A stretch of 64,000 nt of DNA from Tetrahymena elliotti 4EA. Its lineage: Eukaryota; Ciliophora; Oligohymenophorea; Hymenostomatida; Tetrahymenidae. This document shows positions 52,183 to 64,000 of the stretch, one piece after another. Every line of letters begins with the position of its first letter. Within the stretch, counting starts at the first letter, position 1. The translations under genes were made by a program, and so were the position numbers. The notes under the pieces are model-generated. The model saw nothing but the letters and a program-made list of their open reading frames with translations, was not told the origin of the DNA and ran no database searches. The stretch is from assembly GCA_000231825.2 (NCBI GenBank), contig JH720339.1, positions 658,368 to 722,367 on the forward strand. Direction: 5' to 3'.

Positions 52183-52872
52183 AAAAGAAAAAAATAAAAA
52201 GAAAATTAGTTTTGTTTTGAGTTTTATTATTATGTGTAAAATTTTGTAAAATATTTAATTTATTTGTTTTAATAATTATTATCTCTTAATAAGAAATAAA
52301 ATTATTTTATAGAAAAACATTAATTCTTTTCACTTTATGGTTTTATGTGTTATTTAATATTAATATTTTCTTATTTGAATGTTATTTTATTTTGTTTTAA
52401 AGTAATATCAAAAAATATTTCCTTTCATTTTTATTCATCTTTGAATTTTCATTTTTTAAATCAAACTAATAAATCTTAATTTAAAGATTTAAAACAAAAT
52501 AATTTCATTAATGATATTTAGATTTTTTTATAAAATGAAAAACATTTTTAACAAATAAAATTCTATCTTCTTATCTTCTGAAATACTAAAAAAAAGAAGA
52601 TAATTAATTCAAAAAAGATCTACTTTTGTTTTAAGTTATGGGACACAATAAAAATCAGCTATTCTTGTAATAAAAAGAATTTAAATTTTTGATAAATAAT
52701 AATAATGATTAAAAGATCCAAAATATGACTTGGTTTTTCTATTTGTTGGTAAAAAATAAATAAATTTTGAGTTATTAGAAACATACTATATATAAAAATT
52801 CTAATTATTAGAGATTTTATTTAATTTTTTGTATAAATTTTGAAAATTAAAAATTTTGCTAATAATTGAAAA
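52183..52872. other. intergenic, 690 bp
   Basis: AT-rich spacer between PRL1 and Ku70, both on the plus strand. No gene or repeat seen. Confidence 0.6.
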
Positions 52873-55397
52873 ATGGAATTTGAAGAATCTTTTGATAAGT
52901 CTGTAGAATTAAATCCTTTAGATTTTTAGGAAGAAGAAATTGAATAAGAACTTGTAAGTTTAAAGGATGCTGTTCTGTTTGTTGTTGAGATGAATCAGAA
53001 TCTCTTTGAACGATTTGGGGATGGAGAAAATAAACAAGTAAAAATAATAAATTAATAAATAAAAAAAATGATTTTATTTTGAATAGATTTAGTATCGAAT
53101 AGTTATGAAGTCTATAGAAATATTTTTGAAAACTAAAATCATTTGTTCTCCAACTGATATGATTGGGATTTTATTTTACAACACTTAGAACTCTAATATA
53201 TAGTCTTTTCCCAACTAATACTTGCTGCTTGAATTATAAAATCCTTCTGCTCAAGCTATATAATATGTAAAAAAACTGCAAACTAGAGAATCAATGAATG
53301 AATATAAAAAAATGAAAATAAAAAAAATTTGTTTAAAAGACTTATTATGGAATGTTAACAAACTGTTCTTGAGCTTGTAAATTTTAATTTAATTTCTTTA
53401 TTTAAATTTAATTCTTCTTCTAAGAAAAAATGGCTAGTACTAAAAAAGAGTTTTTTTATTCACTTCTGATGATGAACCTGATAAGGATAATATCGAAGCC
53501 TAAAAGAATGCAATAAGCTATGCATAAAATTTGCTAGAAAATGATATCAATATTGAGCTTTTTCCTCTTAAAAAATTAGTTCCATAAGAAGAGCACTTTA
53601 ATATTAGGAAATTTTATAGTTGTATAATCAATTTTGATATAAGCGAATTAAATGAATAATCAATAGATGAATCTTCTAAAATTTACAATTTGTAACAAAG
53701 AATTAGGTCTAGGATATTTAGAAAAAGGTTTTTAAATCTCAAATTTCATTCAAATTTAATTTTAATAATTCTTTTAAATAAAAACAGAAATATTAGCAGA
53801 ATTTATTGGTAATTAGGAGAAGGGGTTAACATTGGGGTGAAAGTTTATTCTCTATATAACAAATTAAGTAAACCAAAATATAAAGAATACACAAAAGATG
53901 AGAGCAAACCAGTTAAGAAATTTACTAAATATTTTTGCTAAGAATCTGGAAAAGAGTTAAGACCATAAGACATCGGAAAGTGTGTTCATTTATTAAATAA
54001 AAAGGGGAAACCAAAAGATGAATACATTAAAATTAGATTACATAAAGATGAATTTTTACAAATTAAAAATCTTGAAGAAGTAGGCATGAAATTAGTCGGT
54101 TTTAAGGATAAATCTTTTTTAAAGACTTATTACAACCTGAAGCCATCTTTATTTATTTATCCTGATAACTCATTAGTAAAAGGTAATTAATCCTTAAATC
54201 ATTTTCTTTACAAAACTTTATTTATTTAAGGGTCATCTTAGCTGTCTGATGCTATGATAAAGTAGATGGTCTAAAAAGTAAGTTATTAAATTAAATATAA
54301 CCAAAAATTTAATTATTTATTTAATAATTTAAGGAAAAGGTAGCTATTGTAAAAATAATCAACAGAAAAGGAAGCTAACTGAGATTTGGGTGTTTATTGC
54401 CATAGTTAGAAGAATATAGTACAGCTGACCATTTGTAAACACCCCCAGGATTTCATCTTATAACTTTACCTTTTTGTGGAGATATTAACCATTTACCTTA
54501 ATTTGTAAAGCCAGGAGCTACAAAAATTTCACAAGAAATGGTAATATTTATATTAAAAAAGAGAAAGCTAAAAATTAATTTGTAATAGATATTGGTAACT
54601 AAGTTGTTCATGAATCTTTTAGAGATACAAGACTTCGACTTTAGAAATTTTGAAAATCCTACTCATTCAAACTTCTTTTCTGTTTTAGAAGCAATAGCTT
54701 TGAAAGAGGAGTAACCTGAATTGATATAAGATTTAATGTAAGTTGATGAAGAAAGAATATAAAAATTTTAAGAAGTAATTGAACTATATTCAGACTGCTT
54801 AGAAGCTGAAGGTCTAACTAAAGACGATGATTATATTGTTAAGGATCTTTCAGGGAAAAGAAGTTTAAATGAGTACTTATCAGAGTATGATGAAGATGTT
54901 TAGGAAGAGGTGTCCCAATACAAAGATACTACTGAAGTAACCAAATACCTAAAATAACTTTTTGATGATGAGGAAAAATAATAGCAAAAACCTATTCTTT
55001 AAAAATAAAATTTAAAAGAACTTAAAACTGAAATCAAAATTTAGGTTGATGATTTAATTTCAGTTAAGAAAGACAATCCACCTAAAGATGCAGAATAATA
55101 AAAAAAACCTATTACTAACTAAAATTAATAACAGTAGCCTTAGCAGTAACTAAGTAAACCTTAGATATAAAACCTACCATTACTTCAAGAAAAGTAACAA
55201 GAAAAAAAGTAAGTGATAGATACTAAAACATTAACCAAAGAAGAGAAAATATTTATTAAATCTATCTAAAAAAAGATCATTTAAAAAGAGGTAAAATTAG
55301 TTCATTATTTAAATAATATTTATAATTTTAATTAAATTAGCATGTAAGTGATAAAGAAATCATTAAGTATTGCTAGCTCACAAATCAGGAATTCTGA
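52873..55397 (+). CDS. KU70: Ku70 DNA-end-binding protein
   Basis: Ku70 pairs with Ku80 to form a ring on double-strand DNA ends for non-homologous end joining and telomere protection; in Tetrahymena, Ku is known to be needed for programmed genome rearrangement. Exons 52873-53037, 53087-53376, 53425-54182, 54231-54277, 54334-54540, 54589-55290 and 55341-55397 encode 741 aa. The vWA-like domain begins DAVLFVVEMNQNLFERFGD and includes IICSPTDMIGILFYNTQNSN and KRVFLFTSDDEPDKDN. The DNA-encircling barrel shows GVNIGVKVYSLYNK, LKPSLFIYPDNSLVKGSSQL and HLQTPPGFHLITLPFCGD. The C-terminal arm follows (DFDFRNFENPTHSNFF). A Gln/Lys-rich linker occupies about 600-690. The last short exon is the least certain part. 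I could not recognise a full SAP domain at the end. Confidence 0.92.
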
Positions 55398-56526
55398 AAA
55401 AATCTATTATCGAACTTCAAAAACTCATTTAATGAGCACTTTTTAATTTATTTTATTGATGTTGTGTATGTTTTATACTGTTTTTTTATGACATTTAAAA
55501 TGTTTTGTCTTTCATTAAATATTTACTTTTTTTATATTGATTATGTCTCTTACAAATACCCTCTTTTTTATCAGACCAAAAAGAAAATATTTGCATTAAA
55601 CTATATTAAAGTCAAATAAAATTAGTAGTAATTTGCCTAAAGACCTAAAAATTTAATTTAATAAATAATTTTTAATATCAGATTATTTTGTTTATTTATT
55701 TAAGGTCTTAAATGTAAATATTCTCTAAGAATTGATAATATCCAACTAATTTAAATTTAAAATATTATCAAATATTAAAAACTTGAGTCTTTTACTTGGA
55801 ATTTGAAATTATAATAGTTAAAATTCTCCTAAAAATAAATGAAAGACTAGACTTCTCACAAAATAAATTGAATTAAAGTGTGTATTCTTATCTTAATTTT
55901 TAGGGTGATTCATTCCTTGATACTAAATATTTATTAAAGAAGTTAATTGGTTTGAAAAAAAAGAGATAAGATTTGAGTATCTAATATTATTTAAAATTTT
56001 AGCTTTATTTTTAAAGTACTTGATTGGGATAAGTGAATCTTTTTTTTTAAATAAAAGAAATTATTGGTAAAAATCTAGTAAAATTTTAAATAGTATGTTT
56101 GTGTTATCTCTAAATTTACTTTGAGAAGTGCTTATTTTTACAATTTACATTTATTTAGAATCTATTTTTAATTCTCAACTTTTGGGTGATTCATTAAGTT
56201 ATGATTTCTCATGAGTTTTTGATAAAAGAGATTATATTTAATTATTAAATGGAAAGCTTATTGTGAATATAAAATGTAATTGTTAAAGTATTTAAATTCA
56301 ACTTGAATTTGATGAAAAGATTTTTTTACTAGTAAATTCTATTTAATTATAATAGTGGCCTAAATTTGATAAATAATATTAATCAGATTTTCTTCAAAAA
56401 ATTGCCAGAAAGATTTGATGAGTATCTTGCTTAGTATTGTGAAATCAAATCACATTAAATTGATAGTTTTTATAAAGTTTTAACAACTAAAAAAACTAAA
56501 TAAATTTAATAATTATTTGAGCAAAA
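55398..56526. other. intergenic, 1,129 bp
   Basis: AT-rich spacer between Ku70 and the ABC transporter, both on the plus strand. The short string GGGTGATTCATT occurs twice (about 55903 and 56184) with no further similarity. No gene recognised. Confidence 0.55.
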
Positions 56527-59188
56527 ATGATTAGGTAAGGTTAAAGAGCCTTCCATAACTTAGCTAAATATAGAAGTTTTTCTTAGCTTCCTCAATACAA
56601 CTTTAATGCATAATCTAAAAAAGAAGATTTAAGTTTTTTTGAGAAAATGGATCCTAAAAAGAATAAAGATTTAGCTACAAAGTTAAGAATTTTAGAATAC
56701 ATCAAGCCATATATTATTCCATTCTATCATTAAGATAGTAAAACATTCAGCATCACATAAAACATTAAAAAAAATTAATTGATTGTCAATATTAAATATT
56801 CATTTTTTTATTAGAGGAAATAAATAAAACAATTTTGAAGTCATATGGCTATATGTTTTTATCTAAATCTTTCTTCTACGCTGTAATCAATTTACCAATT
56901 TATTTCTACTCAATTCTCAATACCATTTAACCAAAGCACTTATTTTTTTTGCAGCTTTATCAAAATTTCAAAATCATACAAAGTTAAATATAAAATCATT
57001 TGTATATAATATTAATAAATAGGGTCCTATAAGTTTGAAATATGCAATTAACTATCTAGCATCTGCTTCTCTTATTTCTCAAGCTCCAATATTTATCTTA
57101 GGATATGGATTATGTAAATATATAAAATACAAAGAATATTAAACTAAACAGTATATATAAAAATAAATATTTGAATTAAATAGGCTACTCTGCTTATGTT
57201 TATTTTGAAGGATAGAGAAATAAGATTTTGGCTAGTGTAAATTTTCCAATAAATTATTTTTAGGTATTTATGATTTCTTTTAGATTAGTTAAAATGCCTT
57301 GAGAGAAATTTCTTAACAAACATATGAACATTTACTCAAACTTGATCCTTCATTTCACTTTGGTGAATCTTAAAGATAAACAATTTTTGATATTTCTAAG
57401 GCTTAAAAGGCAATTGAATCTAATCTTAAAAGTGTTTCTTCATTTTTCATTCCATTTATTTCTGATTTAGTGTTGTCTTCTGTATTTTTACTTTATCACT
57501 GTGGACCTTTCGTTTTTTTGTCTTTTTTAATGACATATGGAGGATACATCTGGTTTACTTTTGATTTAACTAATGTAATTAACATGACCTTGATTTTAAT
57601 TATTCTTATAATAAATATCCTAAACAAAAGTCTAGAAGAAAAGGTATGGGACTTCAAAAAAAATATGAAAGATAAGCAGATTTCACTTTGAGTGAAACTC
57701 TTTCCAATTATTATAATGTTAAATATTATAGTGCTGAAAAGTTTGAAATTAATAGATATACATCAATTCTAGAAGTAAATAAATATTATTTTATATCTAA
57801 TTTATATTATATTAAAATATATTTTCTTTAATAAGAATTATAAAAATCAAACAATTGAAAACTAAAGAACACTTGCTTAGCTTAATAGTGGTTAGAGATT
57901 TGTTTTTTCTATAGGTTTAACTGCAAATATGATCTATGGAGCTTATAAAGTTTAAAAGGGATTAATGACAGCTGGTGATATAGTATTAATGTAATCATTG
58001 ATGATGCAAGTAATTAAGAATAAAATAGGATTGTTTGTAAAATTTTGTTTTAATTAATTAAGGTTCTTTAACCTTTGTTTTTCTTGGGAGTTTAATGGAG
58101 AGAGTGGACTAATTCAGCTCTTGATATTCAAAGATTATTTAAGATTATGGACACAAAGCCGAAGTAAGATTATTTAATAGGTTTTAATTAGGATTCTAAT
58201 AAACTAAATAAATTTTAGGATTTAGGATTCTGAAAATGCTGTAGATTTTGTTTACAAAGGAGGCGAAATAGAGTTCTAAAATGTGAAATTTGGTTATTCA
58301 AATGATAAATCTATTTTAGAAAATATGAATGTTACTTTTGAGAAAGGAAAATGGATATCTTTAGTTGGAGAATCAGGGTTAGGAAAAACAACAATGTTTA
58401 ATTTAATTGTAAAATTATTATTTTTTTTGTATATCTAAAATAATCATTTCAATAAAGTTTAGGTTATATGACCCTCAGTAAGGTACCATCCTTATTGATG
58501 GCTAAGATCTTAAAAATCTTAAAATGGAAAGTTTTAGACAAAAAATATGTGTAGTGTCTCAAAATCCTTACTTATTTAATGACACGGTTATGTCAAATTT
58601 ACTTTATGGAACTTAAAATAAGAAGGAAGATGATGTTATAGAAGTTTGCAAATAATTAAACCTCCATGATTTATTTATGGTTAAATCTTATTATTATTTA
58701 TTCTAATAATTGTTAAATGATTTCAAATAAAATTATTTTAGAGCTTGCCTCAAGGTTATAAGACTTTAGTTGGTGAACAAGGTAATAAGTTTTCAGGTGG
58801 AGAAAAACAAAGAATTTCTATTGCAAGATGCCTTTTAAATAATGCTAAAATAATTTTATTGGATGAACCTACAAGTAGTTTAGATAGTCTAAATGAGGAA
58901 AGAGTTATGAAAGCAATTGAGTCTCTTCGTTAGGATAAAACCATAATCATGATTACTCATAGATTACATTTAAATTCTTATACCAATGAGGTTATTTACT
59001 TAACAAAAGATGGTTATAAAGAATAAGGCAAACACTCAAATCTTATTTAATAAAAAGGATCTAGATATTCATAGTTATGGGAGAATTTTGTAGTTTTAGA
59101 TCATACTTAATCACAAAAAGTTGAAGAGGACTAGTAAACCTAAAAATCAGTAAAAAAATAAAATGAAGAAGAAGAAAAAACAGAATGA
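56527..59188 (+). CDS. ATM1: ATM1/ABCB7-type mitochondrial ABC transporter, with apparent 1-nt frameshift
   Basis: ATM1/ABCB7 half-transporters sit in the mitochondrial inner membrane and export a sulfur/glutathione compound needed for cytosolic iron-sulfur proteins. Exons are 56527-56737, 56815-57113, 57184-57236, 57284-57574, 57631-57774, 57836-58009, 58063-58163, 58219-58408, 58458-58679 and 58742-59188, about 710 aa. The N-terminus ([20 protein letters not shown]) looks like a presequence. Membrane-domain matches include YVYFEGQRNKILASISQNAL and [20 protein letters not shown]. The ATPase domain has Walker [10 protein letters not shown], signature [14 protein letters not shown], Walker [13 protein letters not shown] and the switch His in MITHRL. 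Exon 2 is one base short of the frame: conserved sequence before and after an eight-T run (56943-56950) lies in different frames. A nine-T run would restore it, so a base-call error is most likely. Confidence 0.88.
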
Positions 59189-60057
59189 AATAAATTATTT
59201 AAATTTTAACTAACAAATATAATTAATTAATTTTTCTCAAGATAAAAATTCTAAAAGCTAATTATTTAATTAAATAGTTAAAAACAAATAGGTATGGTAT
59301 ATATCTTCAAAATGCTTTAAATATATAATTCAGATTCAATATTTTTTATCAAATCAATCATTATTAAAATTTCTTAAATTTCAATTAATCTGATCTAAAA
59401 TCTTTAATTTTAATGAGGGTAATAATTAATGAATAATAAATTATTATTATTACTGTTATTTTTTATCTATTTTTCTTCTCTTTCTATCTTTTTAAAATAT
59501 GATATAATATTAAATCATCAATCAATTAAATTTATTATCTTATTTAAAAACCTAATTTTTTTTTGTTTTACAAAAGTCTTCTTAAAATATTATTTAATAA
59601 AAGAAAAAGATTTAAAATTGAAATGCTTTTGATTTAGCTTATTATAAATTCAATTAATATTTAAAAATTTTAAGTAATTGTTCGTATTAATTTTATTTTT
59701 CAGTTTAAAATAAATTTTTTTAAATCTTTGCAAATAAAAATTAATGTTTTTTGTATAATTTCACACAAGTTGATAAACAAATCAATGATCAATTAAATAA
59801 TTTAACTAAGAAAATGAAAATAAGATTAATTCTTAAGTTAAAATTTACTTAGCATTTAGCAAAAGGAATGATATTCTTTCAAATTCAAAATATAATTTAG
59901 AAAAAATAAACAAAGTTAATTTAAATAATATTTAATAGCACTAATACAATTTTAGATGTTTAATTTTTTAATAAATTACTAAGAGAGACATTTTTTTATT
60001 TAATTTTTGGTGTTAATTTGATTTTTTGAAATTAGTTATAGTTTTTTATGAAATTTT
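59189..60057. other. convergent intergenic region, 869 bp
   Basis: This is the shared 3' region of ATM1 (+) and an LRR-like gene (-). A 67-codon Leu/Phe/Ile-rich frame at 59429 is typical of AT-rich noise. No gene is supported. Confidence 0.55.
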
Positions 60058-61527
60058 TCAAAATATGAAAAGTTCTTAGAATTCACTCAGTTCCCATGCT
60101 ATTTCTTTTCTAAATTTATTCAAAAGACCTAGCTTTTTTACATTTAGTAATTACACCCAAATTTTTTGAAAATTAAAGGATTTTAATGTTAATAGTCTTA
60201 GGACAGTATTTTCAGGTAGCTCCACAAATAGCTTCAAGCAATTCAAGTAGGGAGTTTTGTTATTAAAGACTTATTCACTTATTGTTTTAACAATTTGCTT
60301 TTAGTAGTGTTGGAATTCTGCAGGGAAGTTGATACTGAAATCTAAGGAGAGAGATTTTAAGAAGTACATGTTAGGGGAATCTAATATGGTTAGCATAACC
60401 TAATAAAGTTCTTAGTCTATATCAATAAGTTAGATATCTGGAAAATATAAGTGGATATGAATTTTTTTATGAGCAATTAAACCTTAGAGTAAATGTGTAA
60501 TGTCAGGAGTTGTAATATTTGGAGTTGAGGTAAAAGTTAAGTCTATGAAAATGAGATCTTTTAATTCTAAAATATTATCTGTAAATATTTTAAATTCATT
60601 TTCAGCAAACTCTATTTCTTTTAAATCTAAAACTAAATAATTTAACCTTATGCTTTATTATTTAAGTTTATTTGATAATTCTATTAATTATTGGCCTGTT
60701 ATATTTAATTTTTAATCAGTGCTTTGATTCTTGAATGAGAGTTCAAAGTAAGAAAGATTTGGAAAATGAAGAGATTTAATGCATGTCTTAAAAAATAAGG
60801 GATTGTAAAGGAGATCAGAAGTAACTTTTAAAGATAGTTCTTACAAGTCTTAAAAAATATTATTGTTTAAAGTTATAAAGAGAAGATCTTCGGGCTTAAA
60901 TGATTGTTATATTTCGTTTTAAGATCCCAGCTCATGAATACCTTCATCAAAAATTAATCTTAATTAGCTTTTGTTAGATTCATAGCAGTTTAAACAAGAA
61001 ATAAAATATGCTAAATCTTGCTCGCTTGGTTAAAGTTTTTTTTTATTCAATTAATACATTTTTTCTTGGATAGTATTGAATTTTAATGACCTTATTTATA
61101 CTTAAGTTTTCTTATTATATTAGCTGATTGCACATTTCTTGTTTTCTCTCTCCTCTTTGCAGATATCATACCACTTTTTCAGTGTTGATTTTGATGTTTG
61201 CTTTTTAAGGTTGTATGTATTCTTAAAGAAATCATATATTTCTTTTGGGATAGAGTCTATTTTTTCATTACTTCCTTTGATCTTTTCCTGTGCCCCTTTC
61301 CCATCTGTATCGTTCTAACTAAATATTTACTAAATCCTTAAGTTATTTTAGCAAGGAAGACTTATTTGCTCCTCTTATTATTATGGTTAAATAGCATTAA
61401 TATTTTAATACTAATTGGCTACTTAATTAAGTGTATGATTATATCCATTTTAATCTAAGTGTATTTAATCTTAAACTTGCATCACATTCCTTAAATAAGC
61501 CTATTTTATTTCTCTTTGAGAAGTCAT
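60058..61527 (-). CDS. LRR-like hypothetical protein
   Basis: A single exon of 490 codons runs from ATG at 61527 (MTSQREIKQAYLRNVMQVQD) to TGA at 60058-60060. The first 100 residues are Gln-rich. A region near 100-150 is charged and Trp/Cys-containing (LKKWYDICKEERENKKC). From about residue 170 on there are irregular leucine-rich segments such as LQELSLKVTSDLLYNP, IKSLHFPNLSYFEL, LNYLVLDLKEIEF, LKDLIFIDLTFTSTPNI and YFLKSLSLDFSINFP, spaced about 25-35 residues apart. This resembles degenerate RNI-type LRRs found in large ciliate families. It has no membrane segment, kinase or catalytic motif. No specific function can be given. It converges on ATM1 and diverges from the small gene at 63041. 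Confidence 0.78.
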
Positions 61528-63040
61528 CTAAATATAATCAAGCTGAGATTTTCCTTTTGGAATATAAAAGCTAATTTATATATATCTAACTACGAAATGA
61601 AAAGAATATATAAAATTTGTCTTATAATTTAGCTTTATTTTCTTTCAATATTTGACATCAAAATTGAATAGAATAATAGTTATTTGAAAAACATTAAACA
61701 CATAAAGATAGTAGAACATTCATAGAATAAATTATATTTCTTTCAATATTCCACAAATAGTACATTTTCTTTTTGGAATAAACTGCTTTATCATTCTGAC
61801 TAATTTTAAAATTTTAGAAATCTGCATGAAATTGCTTCAACTAAATTAAAATGAGTATTTAATTATGCTGCTGTTGAGAATCAATTCAAAAAAAATAATG
61901 ATTAAATTAAACTAAGGATTTTATTTTATCTTAATCAAAAAATGTATTTTTGATGCTAAAAAAAACCTAATTTTAACAAAAATTGCATTTAAGCTTAAAT
62001 AATTTAGAATATTTAAAAGTGTTATTTATCATTGAATTTAATTTTATTTAATTAGCCTTGATTATAAATACCAAAAATTGTGAATTTTAGAGCAAACTTC
62101 TTTCAATTTTCTTTGTATTTAGGAAAGAATTTATCTTTTTTGCATAATGACTAATAATAATTAAAAACTTTTGAATATCTATATATTTTTTTTGTATGCA
62201 AATAGAATATTTGACTTTTGATTGCTCCCAACCATTAAATTTAAATTAAGCTTTATATAATTTTTACATGTTTTTAATATCAATATAAATATTTAAAACA
62301 TTTAAGGGTAGTATTAATATTTTAAAAAAACAATGAAAATTTCTTTCAATAGATGTCATTTTAAATAATTTATTAATTTATCTATCATGCATATTCATTC
62401 TTTATCTCTAACTATTTTTTAGAATATTTCGATTTTTTTTGTTTATTTGATTTATTTTTTTCAAAAAATATCTCAGATATCAATTTTAAAAGTACTCTAA
62501 TACATTAGATAGGTTAAAAGAGATAATTATTTCTTCTAAAAATGAAATTAAGAATCATAATAAATAGTTTTATCAATTATATTTTAATGGTTTATTTTAT
62601 AATTATCTTATTTAGTGATGTTAATGTAGCTAACCCACTTCAAAATTGATGACAATTTCATTTTGTTTTAGGATAAATAATATGTTAGTAGTGTCTACAT
62701 TAATAACTTTAAATTAAAATTCCTCCGTTTTAATAAAATTTAAATAATTAAATTAAAACACTTTTATCTGATTATCTATTTTATCTTTTAGAAGAAAAGA
62801 GTAAAATATTTAATTGTTTTATCAAAACAATCATGAGTGATATTTCTTAAGTATAATAAATAAAATTCTTGAAAAAAGTATTTTATTAAAACACTTTTAT
62901 TTCCAAACAATTTATCTATTTTATCATATTGTGATATGAACACAGTGTTAAATTTAATTATTTCATCAAAAAAATTATAAATAATATTTAAAAAATAAAA
63001 TAAATAAAAAACTATTAACAGATATTAATATATTTTTACA
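61528..63040. other. divergent intergenic region, 1,513 bp
   Basis: Long AT-rich spacer between the LRR-like gene (-) and the last small gene (+). A short direct repeat (TTAAAACACTTTTAT at 62754 and 62886, each followed within about 25 bp by TATCTATTTTATC) is the only structure I noticed. No coding exon recognised. Confidence 0.5.
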
Positions 63041-63757
63041 ATGACGAGCAATTATGGTTAAAACAATTTAAATCATAATTTATTTGATACAAGCTATGAG
63101 GAACCCAAATTATTTCTTTTTGGCTCAAGTTTTGAAAATAGCTATGAAATATGTCAAGAAGAAGAAAAGTATGAAGACTATTATAATGAAACAGTTAATC
63201 ATTTTAATAATTAATAAGTATGGTAAGATAATCGTGTTTTTAACTCTATAGACCATAAAGATTAACATAATCTAAATCTAAATAATTTTAACAATTAATA
63301 GAAAAAATAAGATAATCATTTGACATGTGAAAAATAATAAAGAAGAAAATAATATCCATACACAAATTGTATAAACCTTGTTTCAAATCAAATGAAAAAA
63401 TTTTTCAAGAAATAACAAATTAAAACTAATTTTAAACCAAATTAAGTAAAGAAAAAATACTTAAATGATTTGATAGAAATAATAATAAACGAAGTAAAAC
63501 TAGGCAAAAAAACTTTTGATAATATGATTTATGATATTACAGAGTTTTTAATAAATTATTATAGTTAAAAAGCCATAACTGATAAAAACTAAGAGAATGA
63601 CTAAAAATTAATAAATTTTATAGTTGCTTTTATAAAAATGCTGAAATTGATATCAAGAGACCCAGATACATTTAAATATGAAAAAAAAACTTATGGTATA
63701 AAATAATATTATGATCAGATAGAAAATTAAATTAAAAAACTGTAGGAAATAATTTGA
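63041..63757 (+). CDS. hypothetical protein, 238 aa
   Basis: A single exon from ATG (MTSNYGQNNLNHNLFDTSYE) to TGA. The N-terminal 110 residues are rich in Asn, Gln, Glu and Tyr. A basic segment follows (QMKKFFKKQQIKTNFKPNQV). The C-terminal 100 residues are helical and hydrophobic-patterned (YLNDLIEIIINEVKLGKKTF, EFLINYYSQKAI, LINFIVAFIKMLKLIS). There are no Cys/His clusters, membrane segment or signal peptide. No family recognised. Codon use (TAA/TAG as Gln, ordinary Lys/Glu content) and the sustained frame support a real gene. Confidence 0.65.
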
Positions 63758-64000
63758 GTTTACAATTTTTGTATTTATATATACTTTTTCTTTAATATTT
63801 ACTATTAATTTGACTTTGTTACTATCATTTGTTTAAATATTTTAATAATAAATTCAGTTATTTATTAATCTTTCTCAATTAATAACTTATATTTTTTAAT
63901 CTTAATCTTAATTAAAATTAAAAAGTAATAAGTAATTCTATGATTATACCATATAAAAGTTAAACATTTTTCTAGAAAATAACTGATAAAGGTTCAATTT
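63758..64000. other. 3' flank to window end
   Basis: AT-rich sequence after the last gene. No feature seen. Confidence 0.6.

Noticed and set aside
57184..57300. A 27-29-nt intron in ATM1 ending at 57263
   Set aside because: Using the acceptor at 57283 instead gives a 47-nt intron and a continuous match to the ABCB7 family (RNKILASISQNALREI), so the shorter intron is not needed.
59429..59632. 67-codon Leu/Phe/Ile-rich ORF as a small membrane protein
   Set aside because: Its composition is what random AT-rich sequence gives; it lies in a convergent 3' region and has no recognisable start context or relatives.

Overview
The window reads as macronuclear chromosome sequence from a Tetrahymena-like ciliate. 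It is extremely AT-rich, and long conserved proteins appear only when TAA and TAG are read as glutamine and TGA is the only stop. Most genes are broken by small AT-rich GT...AG introns. A run of exactly 100 N (49260-49359) marks a scaffold join. Exon coordinates were worked out by hand from frame continuity and family conservation; for every multi-exon gene except the ABC transporter the exon lengths sum to a whole number of codons.

Layout. 1-317: 5' end of a minus-strand gene with a mitochondrial-type N-terminus. 621-3447 (-): NSUN2/TRM4 tRNA m5C methyltransferase. 4187-7767 (+): a USP25/28-like ubiquitin protease homologue whose cysteine box appears degenerate. 8571-11464 (+): an Asn/Gln/Ser-rich protein. 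11846-13558 (-): a RING/TRAF-type zinc-finger protein. 13999-21602 and 22574-29890 (+): two tandem giant paralogues of about 2,280 residues with many membrane segments, a Cys-rich motif and a PAS domain. 30591-33983 (-): RTEL1 helicase. 35834-37409 (+): a GDA1/CD39 nucleoside diphosphatase. 37947-39773 (-): a leucine-rich-repeat protein. 40182-42221 (-): a Gln-rich coiled-coil protein containing a perfect 44-bp foldback in its coding sequence. 42848-44275 (+): TRM10 tRNA m1G9 methyltransferase. 44840-48720: about 13 tandem copies of a roughly 300-bp repeat. After the gap: a doubtful small ORF (49488), PRL1/PLRG1 WD40 splicing factor (50277-52182), Ku70 (52873-55397), and an ATM1/ABCB7-type mitochondrial ABC transporter (56527-59188) with an apparent one-base frameshift. 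60058-61527 (-): a second LRR-like protein. 63041-63757 (+): a small unknown protein.

Functional themes are those of ordinary eukaryotic housekeeping: two tRNA methyltransferases, DNA-end and telomere factors (Ku70, RTEL1), spliceosomal PRL1 and mitochondrial ATM1. Genes are single transcription units; there are no operons. The unusual material is the ciliate-specific tandem PAS/multi-membrane pair, the hairpin-bearing expanded introns inside that pair, the in-frame palindrome, the satellite block beside the scaffold gap, and the USP that has lost its catalytic cysteine. I recognised no tRNA, rRNA, CRISPR array, telomere repeat or transposase.
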